A stretch of 64,000 nt of DNA from Harmothoe impar (lineage: Eukaryota; Annelida; Polychaeta; Phyllodocida; Polynoidae), in the NCBI GenBank assembly GCA_947462335.1, contig OX381720.1, positions 4,719,501 to 4,783,500 of the forward strand, read 5' to 3'. The position numbers were made by a program, and so were the translations under genes. This document shows positions 20,543-30,577 of this stretch, one piece after another (position 1 is the first letter of the stretch; each line of letters begins with the position of its first letter). The notes beneath the pieces were generated by a model that made no database searches, was not told the origin of the DNA, and saw only the letters and a program-made list of their open reading frames with translations.

Positions 20543-22624
20543 TCAATACACACGCAAATCTCCACTTAGACAACAATATTGACGATCCTTCACATATTCC
20601 TCCACAATACGCCTAGCTTTTCGTCCTACCACTCTCGACAGAGCATCACAAAATACATTATCTGCACTCGATATCCTATGAGAAAATATTTCAAAATTAT
20701 AAACAAAACAACACCAAAATATTTCTCTCAACCACTGCATACACAATCTATTTCTAGACCTGCCAGTCTTCAACAATATCTGCACTGCTACATTATCAGT
20801 AAATACATGTAAAGCCTGATTCCTCCATTTTTTACCCCATCGTACACAAGACATCAAGATCGGCCATAATTCTCTCTCTGCTGAACAATTCAATACTTGG
20901 TCAGGCCCTTTTTCAAAATGATTTTTATAACCAAATTCTGCAACCAATTCATTATTCCAGGTACCGTAAAACCAATCATTCCCAAAACACGCTCCAAAAC
21001 CCAACATTGATGCATCTGCATACATAGTCACACAATTCTCAAATTTGACATCAATAATAGCCGCACAACCATTAAACATTACAGCAAAACTCTTCCACCA
21101 ATACAAATCATCTTTGAATTGCTCATCCAGACAAACTTTATCATTCTGTTTCGATACCGTATTAATAAGATTAATAGCTCTACGGGAGAAAGTACGACCT
21201 CCCCTTACAATAGTACTGCAGTGTGACAACACGCCCACCAAACTCTGCAATTCCTTTTTGGTACATTTCTTTAGTAACAGAAATTCATTTATCAAAGCCG
21301 ACAACTTCATTAATTTATCCGAAGGCAAATACAACTTCATGTCTAGCGAACTCAACTCAATTCCCAAATACCTTATCCTGCAACAAGGTGAAATTATTTT
21401 CTTATAATTTATATAGAAACCAAAACGCCTCAATAATTCAATTAATACATTCAAAGCCAACCAACATCTTTCAGTATCATCCTCCATTATTAGGAAATCA
21501 TCCAAATAACCGTAAATCCTCGAAAAACCACGTCTACGCATACATCTAACAATAAATTCGGTAAATTGTGTAAATATATAAGGTGCCGACTTCAAACCAA
21601 ACGCCAAACTATTATTCACCAGAAATTCATCTTTACCATTAACATTCCATCTAAATCCTTGTAAAGTACGCTGCTCCCCACACACAGGAATACTACGGTA
21701 AGCGCCTTTAATATCTAACACCGCCATTACACACCCACGTGTTAGGTCTTTGGCCACATCCTTCACAGACACATAACAAAATTCTTCCACCACAGAATCC
21801 ATATAATTATTAATACTAACACCTTCTGGTCTACTCGCATCAGTTATACATCGAATGGTTGCTCCACCATCTTTCTCGATCGCCCCTAAGGCATGAATAC
21901 ATTGTGGCCTAACATCCACTATACTTATAATATTTTCCTGTAATTCCTCTAATACAATCTTATTCATACACTCTATAGCCACTTCTTTTAATATCGAATT
22001 ATAATTCCACATATCATATGTAGTATCGACATCCACATCAGCAATTCGACAGCCTACCAGGCTACTACTAAAAATAAATTCTAAATTACAATCAAAACTA
22101 CCGGTACTGACCATTTCCATGAACATGCCACAAGGTTTTAACAGTATTCTCGTACCATTAATGAAATGATTACACTCCGAATCACATAACACAAAAGAAC
22201 CCCACCTTGATTCAAATTTCAAGACGTCTTCGCTCATACTCAAACCCATAAATTTCAACCAGAACGAAATAGTTCCACCTTGTAACATTCGCCAACTAGA
22301 ATTATAACCACTTTGAATGTCATCACCTACACAATTTACCTTTTTTACAGTTATATTCTCCAATCTGGATAACTCACATTTACTACTTAACATCCATTCA
22401 AAAATACATGATTCATCTGGTAACATGAAAATATGTGGCATAATTATACCTAAATAATCTCCCACTAGAATCAATAGTTCAGTGACCGATCTACCAACAT
22501 ATGCTTTACAAAACTTCACCAAAAGTACCCAAGCACATTCAGACCACAGAATGGCCCTCAAAATTCTCATACACAAGTACAAACTAAATATCCACATTCC
22601 ACTTACATACGCACACACACACAT
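20543..22624 (-). CDS. Reverse transcriptase-RNase H polyprotein of the retrotransposon
   Basis: The frame is 693 codons, starting at ATG 22624-22622, 31 bp after the gag stop. It makes cDNA from element RNA. RT palm motifs are visible: motif A AVLDIKGAYRSIPV (Asp304), motif B FGLKSAPYIFTQF (about 342-354) and the catalytic GYLDDFLIMED (YLDD at 373-376). RNase H follows with its acidic set: Asp537 (MYADAS), Glu583 (SAERELWPIL), Asp610 (FTDNVAVQ) and Asp655/Asp660 (SSADNVFCDALSR). The N-terminal 230 residues are not recognised. No stop interrupts it. The 'LKSAP' and 'YLDD' forms are typical of DIRS-group RTs rather than LTR retroelements. Confidence 0.9.
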   Translation of the reverse strand: MCVCAYVSGMWIFSLYLCMRILRAILWSECAWVLLVKFCKAYVGRSVTELLILVGDYLGIIMPHIFMLPDESCIFEWMLSSKCELSRLENITVKKVNCVGDDIQSGYNSSWRMLQGGTISFWLKFMGLSMSEDVLKFESRWGSFVLCDSECNHFINGTRILLKPCGMFMEMVSTGSFDCNLEFIFSSSLVGCRIADVDVDTTYDMWNYNSILKEVAIECMNKIVLEELQENIISIVDVRPQCIHALGAIEKDGGATIRCITDASRPEGVSINNYMDSVVEEFCYVSVKDVAKDLTRGCVMAVLDIKGAYRSIPVCGEQRTLQGFRWNVNGKDEFLVNNSLAFGLKSAPYIFTQFTEFIVRCMRRRGFSRIYGYLDDFLIMEDDTERCWLALNVLIELLRRFGFYINYKKIISPCCRIRYLGIELSSLDMKLYLPSDKLMKLSALINEFLLLKKCTKKELQSLVGVLSHCSTIVRGGRTFSRRAINLINTVSKQNDKVCLDEQFKDDLYWWKSFAVMFNGCAAIIDVKFENCVTMYADASMLGFGACFGNDWFYGTWNNELVAEFGYKNHFEKGPDQVLNCSAERELWPILMSCVRWGKKWRNQALHVFTDNVAVQILLKTGRSRNRLCMQWLREIFWCCFVYNFEIFSHRISSADNVFCDALSRVVGRKARRIVEEYVKDRQYCCLSGDLRVY

Positions 22625-22655
22625 ACCTTCTCCCGCATCAACCAGCTGTCCCCCC

Positions 22656-25106
22656 TACCTGGGGGCCAGCCCCCCCCTACCCCTACCCACACCACATTTC
22701 CCTGCCACATGGTCCCTCTCTCCACACTCCGCACACACGTGTCTTCTGTAGCAACGCTCCCCCCACATTAGGGTGGCCGGAGGGTTTTTAGATATCTATC
22801 AAACATATCCATATGTTATATGTACAGAAAGCCTCAATACTCGCATTTACCAAACTATCATTATTATGTTGAGGCAGTAACTAGGGAGCTGTTTGTAGCT
22901 GATTACAAATCCCTCACCTGGCAAATCATTCTGACAGATCTGAACATCTGTATAGGGTAGACATGCCATGCCTATATCTCACTCACAGCCCGGACCTGCT
23001 ACAGTGTCTACTGAGTGAACTAAGATTTCCTATGTAGCCCTATGACAGGGGAGGCCCTCTAGTGTTATGTATATGATGTAAATGCTTGAGATTGGGGTCT
23101 CAGACCCTAATATGACCCCCAGGAGATGCCCTGACGCTGGCTGGCGGTAGGCTCTTTTATTTTCATTCCAAATGCATGATTTTCAGCTGATTTAGCTCTA
23201 TTTTCAGTAGTCTACCGTAAACTACCAATTGAAGATTTCTAGAAAAATAATTGAGCTAAAAATACATAATTTTAGGAGGCCTATCTATATAAGATAAATT
23301 TGTCTAAAGTAAGTATAGGACCCCCCATGACATGCCTGCATAGAAGACGCTTCAAACAAAAAAAGAATTTCATTGATACATGGATTTGCCATCAAACAGT
23401 GACAATTCTCCCAGGGGATAGGTTCAAGAGATCACCCAGTTATAGAGCTCAAGACAGACTCAAAATCTGAAGGTCTGTCAAGATTGCTCTTAAATTACAT
23501 TATGTAATACAATTTATTATGCTTATTCCAGCTCATGTATGAAGGATCCATTCAAGATCTCTTGATACCAAGTTACTAGAGGTCCCTATCTGCTCCCTAG
23601 CCAAAAGGAGAGGCCATCATAAAAGGGTCACTTAACATAGGATCAGATATAGATTGAGCGACCAGCTGGAGCCTCTGGCCACCCTACCCACATGCATTTC
23701 CCATCATTATAAAGGTAACAGGTCTGCATACTGACATCAAAACCCCTTCCTACAGACCTGCCCCCTTCTCTACCCCTCCATCCCCCCCTCCCCCTTCCCC
23801 TCCCCCCCCCTCTCAAGGCATCACTCCCCAAATTTTCCAACACCACATCCGAACTACGTTTACCAAACACTTCCACCCCTTTCATAGAAGCCTTTTCTCG
23901 CACCACAGCGTCGTATTGCACAATGTTCTCGTAAGCATACTTTTTCAAATCCTTTCCTGCCATAAAACGCAGGTGTCCCACATATGGAGCTACAGGCTCA
24001 CCCTTCTCCAGAAGCTGCTCTATATCCAACAAGGAGTAATATAGGGTTTCTTTATACCCCATCAACTTGTTTCTGTCTCTCTTGGGCACGAGCTTTTTTA
24101 AGTCAAAATCACACTCACTATCTGAAGATGACGATGAGGACGACGCACTGTCAAGTCCTGACTTTTTCCTCTTTTTCTTGTCCCGACGAGCCTTCTTCTT
24201 CTTCACTTTGGTCTCCTTCTTCTGCTTGGCACCAGTTTTCTTGCTCTTTTTGGACTTTTTCTTCTTCTCGGGTAGCTCCACACTACTGGCCTCACTGCTA
24301 ACACTATGGATACCGTCCAGATCACTATCACTGTCCTCACTTGAATCATCTGTGACAGTCCCACCTTTCCCTGGAGTCGCTCCAGCGGGCTCAGGTACCT
24401 TAGGGTTCTTGGTCTTCACGTCTACCGTAGGGTCTGGCTTATGTTTAGCCACCTCCTGCTGCTGTGCCAACACTCGATCCTGACGTTCCTTGTCGTCTCT
24501 GACAGCTTTTTCTATCAGATTCTCACGCTCTTTTTCATGCTGTACCACCTTGTGTTGGCATCTCTCTGCATGCTCTTCATATTTTATCTTACGTAACTCA
24601 ATTTTCAAAGTCTGACGTCTAGCCTCAACCACTGATGCTCGTAATTTAGCAATTTCTTCACTATTCTTGAACGCTGCCAACCTCTCATTTTCATACTGCA
24701 ACTCACGACGTAGGTTCTCCAGCACCGCCCTGTCTGAGGCTTGTTCTAAGGCACTGTCTGATGCGCTCTGAAATAAGCCTCCTGTTGCCTCTCCTTCCAA
24801 CCGGCCCAAATGCCCACTAACTCCTCCTGCACCAAGCTGACTGCTGGACTCATGGTCATTTCCATGAGCGGGCTCTTCAGTACCCACATCATCTTTGTAA
24901 GGGATATCGACTCTTCCTCCCCCACCTCGATTGAGCACACCACCTGAATCTGCATCTGTACTGAGTCCGGGTTGTTTCTCTCCCCTTTCACCATAATCCT
25001 TGTCGACATCTCTTTTCCCATCACAGACCCTACAAAGGTCACTTGACGGGTTTGAACGGCCATCATAAGTCTCTTGACACTGCCCACACGTCTTCATCGG
25101 CCACAA
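22656..25106 (-). pseudogene. Gag-like gene of the retrotransposon, split by a DNA transposon
   Basis: An open frame (TTG 25106; first ATG at 25097) runs to a stop at 23643, but only the part up to 23687 is Gag; the rest is transposon. It starts with a CxxC...CxxC cluster (CGQCQ...CRVCD). A charged coiled coil follows at about 125-215, then a Lys/Ser/Asp-rich low-complexity part at about 240-325. A more conserved block around VPKRDRNKLMGYKETLYYSL leads to a Gly/Arg-rich stretch and the first zinc-knuckle half CYLYNDGKCMW. The second half, GERCYRRHVCAECGERDH, is found at 22761-22700 in the frame that ends at TAG 22658-22656. Removing the insertion with one 7-bp copy restores the frame across the finger. 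Gag would coat element RNA. Confidence 0.8.
22769..23686. mobile_element. 918-bp DNA transposon nested in gag, TSD CCCACAT
   Basis: The ends are TAGGGTGGCCGGAGG on the left and, read inward from the right, TAGGGTGGCCAGAGG (15 bp, one mismatch). The 7-bp duplication CCCACAT is at 22762-22768 and 23687-23693. Removing the element plus one duplication rejoins the gag zinc-knuckle frame, which confirms the boundaries. The interior has no protein-like frame, so it is non-autonomous. A 7-bp duplication is unusual; hAT elements make 8 bp and the known 6-7-bp makers are few, so I leave the superfamily open. Confidence 0.85.
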
Positions 25107-26224
25107 TAATACCGTCGGTGATTCAAAATGGCGATTCTACAATACACACGCCGGCGTCGAAACCAGTATCAAAATAATGTCTCACAGTTATAGTCCTGCT
25201 CGTAGGAGGTCAATCTCTTCTCAATACACGGACTAACCTCTTGCACAACTGCTATGACAAATTCCAGTTCCAAATAGCCTTAAAACACGACTATATTCCC
25301 TTATTATACGCTGGCTTCTGCTCCTCTCCACGCCAAGAACAACAATGGCCATGGAGAAGACGGATATGCAACTCGCGCATGCGCGTACTGAATGTTACCC
25401 GGTGGTTCCCGCCACCGCTCTGAGGATTATACACACGAAATATCTAGGCTATTTCTTGTAACGATATACATTTCTTTATAAATCAACAACTCAGCGGATC
25501 CTTTCATCACAGTGCATAAAAAAACATTCTAAGCATTCTATTGTCAAATTCCTAAGATATCTATCTTCAAAACATCAGTACCAAATGATAAAGTGCAGAA
25601 GGCAGTAATGTACGATGCGTCCCTTGACATATTAAATTAAGGAATAGCTCTATCCCATCATGCCATTTAATAGTCATACACTGTATGTCTTTGAAGACCA
25701 CATCCGGAGGTTTTTAGTTGGCAATTTCGCTATTGTAATCAGGTACCTAGGTATGTTAACTGACTTCCTATCTAAAGGTAACTCCTGTAGAGCTATATTT
25801 ATTCATTTATTACTTGGTTTAGTTGGGGGCCAATCCATGAGACCTCATATCATAAATATTAGTGATTGTGCTGTCCCCAGTGAGAAGCACATGAACTACA
25901 GCCCAAATACCCAATGTGATCTCATATTGGGTGACAACCAACCCAATGGGGAGGGCACCCTATATATTTTCTATAGAAACTACATGCATGTGCAAATATC
26001 ACTTCAAACCTGGTATTCTTATTACAAGAGGTAAATCAACAAACTAGCACTAATTTGATGAGAAACCCCTCCTAATCCCTATCTATAAAGGGCCCCAGAA
26101 CGTACCCTTTCCCTTGGAATCATGGTCACACATGCTAGCCAAAACTGAGGGAGTGGCCCCCCTGGGCCCCTGCAGTGGTCAGTCTGCCTGAAGCACTTAC
26201 CTCCCACTGGCCGTCCCTCTGTAC
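25107..26224. other. Intergenic, probably including the 5' noncoding end of the retrotransposon
   Basis: The first 330 bp upstream of gag are non-coding and probably hold the element's leader. Beyond about 25440 the sequence is AT-rich. A 124-codon frame at 25660-26034 has no recognisable domain and is treated as chance. Confidence 0.45.
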
Positions 26225-26883
26225 AACCGTGATGTGTATCAAGTAACGTGATGTGTAGTACTACACATCAGGGCTGACTATGGGAACGTGATCTGTATCA
26301 AAACAATGTGATCTGTATCAAAACAATGTTATCTGTTTCAAAATGACGTGATCTGTATCAACGTGATCTGTATCAAGGAATTTTATAATTCTCCTGACCT
26401 CATCTGTATCAAAACATGTTGTCTTTCTGGAACGTACCATCTCTTCAACCACAGACATGAACAAATGCTCTTTAAACATCATCTTAATCCTCAGTCAGTC
26501 ATCTTAAAAATACAAAATCTTAACAACACCCTTACCCAAACCCAAACCCTAAGATTATAAAATAAGATTATGCTAAGATGTCCTTGACTTATACTGTCCT
26601 CCTTCCCTCCTCTACATTTCCTTTTCTCGACCTGCCTCGACCCACCAGTTGATACACATCACGTTTATTGATACAGATAACGGTTGGAGGTGCCTTAATT
26701 CAGGTAGCCCAAAGTTACTGCACATCACGTTTGTTACTACACATCACGGTTGGATGGTTACTACACATCACATTCATTTGATACACATCACGTTTGGATG
26801 GTCTGCCGTGATGTATAGTAACTGTGTAGTTACTACACATCACGTTTTTGATACACATCACGTTTTTGATACACATCACGGTT
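26225..26883. mobile_element. TIR element whose arms are arrays of 'GTGATGTGTATCAA' (659 bp)
   Basis: It is flanked by GTAC on both sides (26221-26224 and 26884-26887). The left end starts AACCGTGATGTGTATCAA; the right end, read inward, starts AACCGTGATGTGTATCAA as well. The left arm contains about seven units of 'aacgtgat(g/c)tgtatcaaa'. The right arm contains about eight in reverse orientation ('tgatacacatcacgttt'), some as 'tactacacatcacg'. The central 250 bp are unrelated AT-rich sequence. Nothing is coding; the open frames follow the repeat. Confidence 0.75.
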
Positions 26884-27189
26884 GTACACCTTCCCTCCCC
26901 CACCCGATCACTGAACACTGGCCCTGATCACTCACCATACTTCAATAGCAGAGGTTAGAGTTGTAGATTGCACCCAATAATAGAACAGTGGGGGCAAACA
27001 AAAGCCACGTGGGTGATCCTTTATAGGGTATATGAACCATATCTCAACCAGCAAAGGTCATATAAATGCATTATAATTGATATAAAATGAATATATGTTC
27101 CGGTACTCTCTTATACTTTTTATATGTGTAACCAGCGCCTTCGGCGACTGGATTTTGGGGGGAAATATATGCTAGAAAACATAATTTAT

Positions 27190-27297
27190 GTAGCCTTTTA
27201 TCACGGCAAAGTGTGGCCTTTTATCACGGCAAAGTGTGGCCTATTCTCACGGCAAACTGTGGCCTATTCTCACGACAAACTGTGGCCTATTCTCATG
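27190..27297. repeat. Tandem repeat, unit about 24-25 bp
   Basis: About four and a half units of 'tcacggcaaa(g/c)tgtggcc', separated by 'ttta' or 'tatt', lie end to end. The unit changes gradually (aagtg, then aactg; acggc, then acgac, then atggc). Confidence 0.8.
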
Positions 27298-27702
27298 GCG
27301 GGAAATGGGAGTGGAAGAAAAAACTATTCTAGAAAGAAAATTAGGACCTAATGTTGTCAAAAACTCTGTGCGAAAATAATGTGTATTATATATCGTTTTC
27401 TTTTAAAAACAATTGTATTGTGATAATAGATATAATAGGGAGAAAACTTGTTAAATGTAAGGTCCTCTAAATATTAATTGAAGTTAATTGATGATAATAA
27501 TCGAGTTACCTTTGGAAAAAAAACATACTTGTATGTAGCCTCTTTTGGTTTACCTGGTCCTGGCAAGCACCCAGGTCAAATTCAATGGGAGGGTTCGCTG
27601 GTCCCAAATAATGCCGTTTTATATATAAGGGAACTATAGTAAAGCTTGCAGACTCACTTTATTACGACCCAGGTAAATACATATAATAAAGTTTAGTCTA
27701 AT

Positions 27703-27810
27703 CCCAGTGGACACAGAACATTTTATCAACATTGATAAATGGTTGTCAATGTTGATTCAATGTTCATACAATGTTGATTCAACGTTGGACTGAATTTTGT
27801 GCCCACTGGG
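27703..27810. mobile_element. CCCAGTGG hairpin element, copy 1 (108 bp)
   Basis: It starts CCCAGTGGACACAGAACA and ends with the inverse, GTGCCCACTGGG, with internal 'caacattga' and 'tgttgattcaa' words in both orientations. A second copy is at 56647-56751. It is a short foldback unit without coding potential. Confidence 0.8.
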
Positions 27811-27976
27811 AATGATGCTATCATGGTACAGCTACCTAACCACGTGGAGGCTTGTGTTTGCCCCCCACCGCGGACCCTGTGACGTAGTAGCAGGCGAAAC
27901 TCTAACCTCTGCTATACAGAGTGTAACAACGGGCAATCCATAGGGTAGTTAAGAGTTGTTAGTTTCCCTGCAAGCA

Positions 27977-28050
27977 GGTGGGGGGGGGGGGGGGGGGGGT
28001 ATGTGGGTACAACTACACCCCCCCCCCCACACACACACACACTCTCTCTC
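27977..28050. repeat. G-tract / C-tract / CA microsatellite
   Basis: About 19 G are followed within 20 bp by 12 or more C, then (CA)n and (CT)n. The two homopolymers are complementary and could pair. Length is likely polymorphic, and such a site is prone to assembly error. Confidence 0.85.
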
Positions 28051-28444
28051 ACACATGTACTTAGCAACGGCCTCTCACAGCAGACCATGTACAGCAGTGC
28101 CCCCTTGTGCAAAGTGAGGAAAGCACACATTGACCAATTCAGTATTTGGAGGGATTTACTATTTTTGCCAAAAACACCACTTTATTCACATATTTATGTC
28201 TCATATACTAAAGGATTATTCAAAACAGTATGTGTGCAGTGGTATATTCTAGTTTTCTCATATTATTCAAAACCTCCGGATGTGGTCTTCAATAATATAC
28301 AACAGCTCATACTCTTAATCTTTTATCATCAATATGACCAGATAGTTATATTCAGTGCACTAGTCAGATCGCCTCACATTGCGGCTTATAGGATCAGGAC
28401 AAAGTCAGGGTGCTGCTAACACACAAATTTTTAGATGCATATTA

Positions 28445-30199
28445 CACTGATAATAATACCTATAGTCAGTACTGACTATACCACCATATTTTGACCCCCT
28501 TAGTCAGGGGACTATACAAGTTAGTCACATATTAGTCATAAGATAGTCAGTAGTGACTATATCTGGATCACACAAATTGATGATGTCACAGGAATGTGTG
28601 CACAGGAAACAGTTAGAATTCAAATTTGAATGGTCCATGGACTTCAGGTGGGCACATCCTCTTCTAAACCACTGTTCTATAGATATCACTGCTTGTTATA
28701 TGTTATGTTACAGTTGACTATGACAACTTGAGATGTTATAGGGTGCATCAGTTTTCATGTTTGATAGAGTAATCATGCTATTTTGTTCATATTTTGATAA
28801 CATAGAAATACATGAACAGTTTATGTCAGGCTAACAGAGCATAATAGGCCTACACAGGAGCCTGTCACCTGCCCTGCTTTATCCTAGCCTGTCACATGCC
28901 CTGCCTTATCCTAGCCTGTCCCTTGCCCTACTCTATCCTAGCCTGTCCCCTACCCTGCCCTATCCTAGCCTGTCCCCTAGCCTATCCCATAGCCTACCTT
29001 ATCCTAGCCTGTCACCTGCTCTACCTATCCTAGCCTGTCACCTGCCATGCCTTATCCTAGGCTGTCCCTTGCCCTGCCCTATCCTAGCCTTTCCCCTGCT
29101 CTACCTATCCTAGCCTTCCCCTGCCATGCCCGATCCTAGCCTGTCCCTTGCCCTGCCTTCTCCTAGCCTGTCCCCTGGCCTGCCTTATCCTAGCCTGTCC
29201 CCTGTTATGCCTTCTCCTAGCATGTTCATTGCCCTGCCTTATCCTAGCCTGTCTCCTGGCCTGCTTTATCCTAGCCTGTCCGTTGCCATGCCTTACTCTA
29301 GCTTGTCCCCTGGCCTGCCCTATCCTAACCTGTCCCCTGCCCTGCCCTATCCTAGCCTGTCCCCTGACCTGCCTTATCCTAGCCTTTCCCCTGCTCTACC
29401 TATCCTAGCCTGTCCCCTGCCATGCCTGATACTAGCCTGTCCCTTGCCCTGCCCTACCCTAGCCTGTCCCCGGCTCTACCTATCCTAGCCTGTCCCCTGG
29501 CCTGCCTTATCCTAGCCTGTCCCCTGCCATGCCTTATTCTAGCTTGTCCCCTGGCCTGCCTCATCCTAGCCTGTCACCTGCCCTGCCTTATCCTAGCATC
29601 TTCATTGCCCTGCCTTATCCTGGCATATCCATTGCTCTACCTATGCTAGCCTGTCCTCTGCCATGCCTTATCCCAGCTTGTACCTTACCTGGCCCTATCC
29701 TAGCCTGTCCTCTACCCTGTCTTATCCTAACCTGTCCCCTGCTCTACCTATCCTAGCCTGTCCCCTGCCATGCCTGATACTAGCCTGTCCCTTGCAATGC
29801 CTTATTCAAGATTGTCCCTTGCCCTGCCCTACCCTAGCCTGTCCCCTGCTCTACCTATCCTAGCCTGTCCCCTGCCCTGCCTTATCCTAGCCTGTCCCCT
29901 GCCCTGCCTCATCCTATCCTAGAGCATGACAAAGCTTGACCTGCCTTTCCCTTATTTCTCATTATTGACTATATCTATTAGTCATAATGACTACTTTAGA
30001 CCATGAAACCATTAAATTCATAGTCACTTGACTATATAGCCCAAATCAGGCGATTTAATGGCTGACTATAGGTTGACTATATGACTAACTTACATTAGAC
30101 ATAGGTGACTAACTAGGTATAGCCGTTTTTTCTACGTTCACGTGACTATAGAAACGTAGTCCATAGTGACTAACATTTCCATGGCTATTATTATCAGTG
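28445..30199. mobile_element. 1.75-kb TA-flanked TIR element carrying a minisatellite
   Basis: TA on both sides is followed by CACTGATAATAATACC on the left and, read inward from the right, CACTGATAATAATAGCC. Beyond the ends, both sides carry many 'tatagtca', 'tagtgactat' and 'ttagtca' words in both orientations (28460-28570 and 29960-30180). The middle is filled by a minisatellite of about 1.07 kb. No transposase was found, so it is a non-autonomous element whose body has expanded by tandem repetition. Confidence 0.75.
28857..29928. repeat. Minisatellite, unit about 27 bp, about 40 units
   Basis: The unit is close to 'cttatcctagcctgtcccct' followed by 'gccctgc', with shorter 24-25-bp variants ('ctctacctatcctagcc'). 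Variant types alternate along the array. All three plus frames stay open for long stretches because unit lengths are often multiples of three and lack stops. The predicted Pro/Ser/Leu-rich peptides are artefacts. Confidence 0.9.
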
Positions 30200-30235
30200 T
30201 ACAGTACTAAAGTTGCCATAATCAGACCCCCTGTA

Positions 30236-30577
30236 GGCTATGTCTCACGACCTTGAGCCAATGTTTTTGTCTCTGACCGGGTGCCGTCTCTGACCACGTG
30301 CCGTCTCTGAGCAGGTGCCGTCTCTGACCAGGTGCCGTCTCTGACCAGCTTGGCTTGATAAGGTCAAAATACCAACAGCAGGAGGCTAATTATTATAATA
30401 ATTATAATTATATAACAACCGCCCTAATGGTTTTACAAATCCTTATATATATGAGTATAATTCTTTTTAAAACACCTTTTTCTGACACCTGGTCAGAGAT
30501 GGCACCTAGTCAGAGACAGCACCCGGTCAGAGACGGTCAGAGACAAAAACATTGGCATAAGGTCGTAAGACACAGCC
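30236..30577. mobile_element. TIR element with tandem 'GGTGCCGTCTCTGACC' arms, copy 1 (342 bp)
   Basis: The 4-bp duplication TGTA is at 30232-30235 and 30578-30581. The left end is GGCTATGTCTCACGACCTTG; the right end, read inward, is GGCTGTGTCTTACGACCTTA. After 'ccaatgtttttgtctctgac' each arm has three or four tandem units of about 16 bp (gggtgccgtctctgacc). The central 110 bp are AT-rich. Copy 2 is at 57097-57425; a diverged relative is at 46230-46512. Confidence 0.85.

Larger units (their letters stand above)
19565..25106 (-). mobile_element. Ngaro/DIRS-like tyrosine-recombinase retrotransposon
   Basis: The order on the minus strand is gag-like (25097-22656), RT plus RNase H (22624-20543), tyrosine recombinase (20485-19565). 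There is no aspartic protease, no DDE integrase and no LTR. This order, and the absence of a methyltransferase domain, fit the Ngaro group better than classic DIRS1; that placement is inference. The coding part spans about 5.5 kb, including a 918-bp DNA transposon nested in gag. The RT and recombinase frames are intact while gag is broken, so the copy is young but cannot make an intact Gag. Terminal split direct repeats were looked for and not found. Confidence 0.8.
26946..27914. mobile_element. TIR element 'TAGCAGAGGTTAGAGTT' (969 bp) with a nested hairpin
   Basis: The left end is TAGCAGAGGTTAGAGTT; the right end, read inward, is TAGCAGAGGTTAGAGTTT. Both arms then have a subterminal 'ggggcaaacaaaagcc' or 'ggggcaaacacaagcc' followed by 'acgtgg', so the inverted similarity extends about 80 bp with gaps. 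Inside are a short tandem array (27190-27297) and a CCCAGTGG hairpin element (27703-27810). No transposase is visible. Confidence 0.7.

Noticed and set aside
24067..24483. Plus-strand frame rich in Ser/Phe/Leu opposite gag
   Set aside because: It is the shadow of the Lys/Ser/Asp-rich part of the gag-like gene on the minus strand.
19565..25106. LTR retrotransposon or viral integration
   Set aside because: No LTRs, no aspartic protease, no DDE integrase and no envelope; a tyrosine recombinase is present instead.
25660..26034. 124-codon open frame as a gene
   Set aside because: No recognisable motif; composition like the surrounding AT-rich DNA.
26225..26883. CRISPR-like alternation of repeats and spacers
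   Set aside because: The units face opposite directions in two arms, spacers are not of constant length, and the DNA is animal.
29126..29863. Long Pro/Ser/Leu-rich open frames on the plus strand
   Set aside because: They follow a 27-bp minisatellite in all frames; no start context, domain or splice sites.
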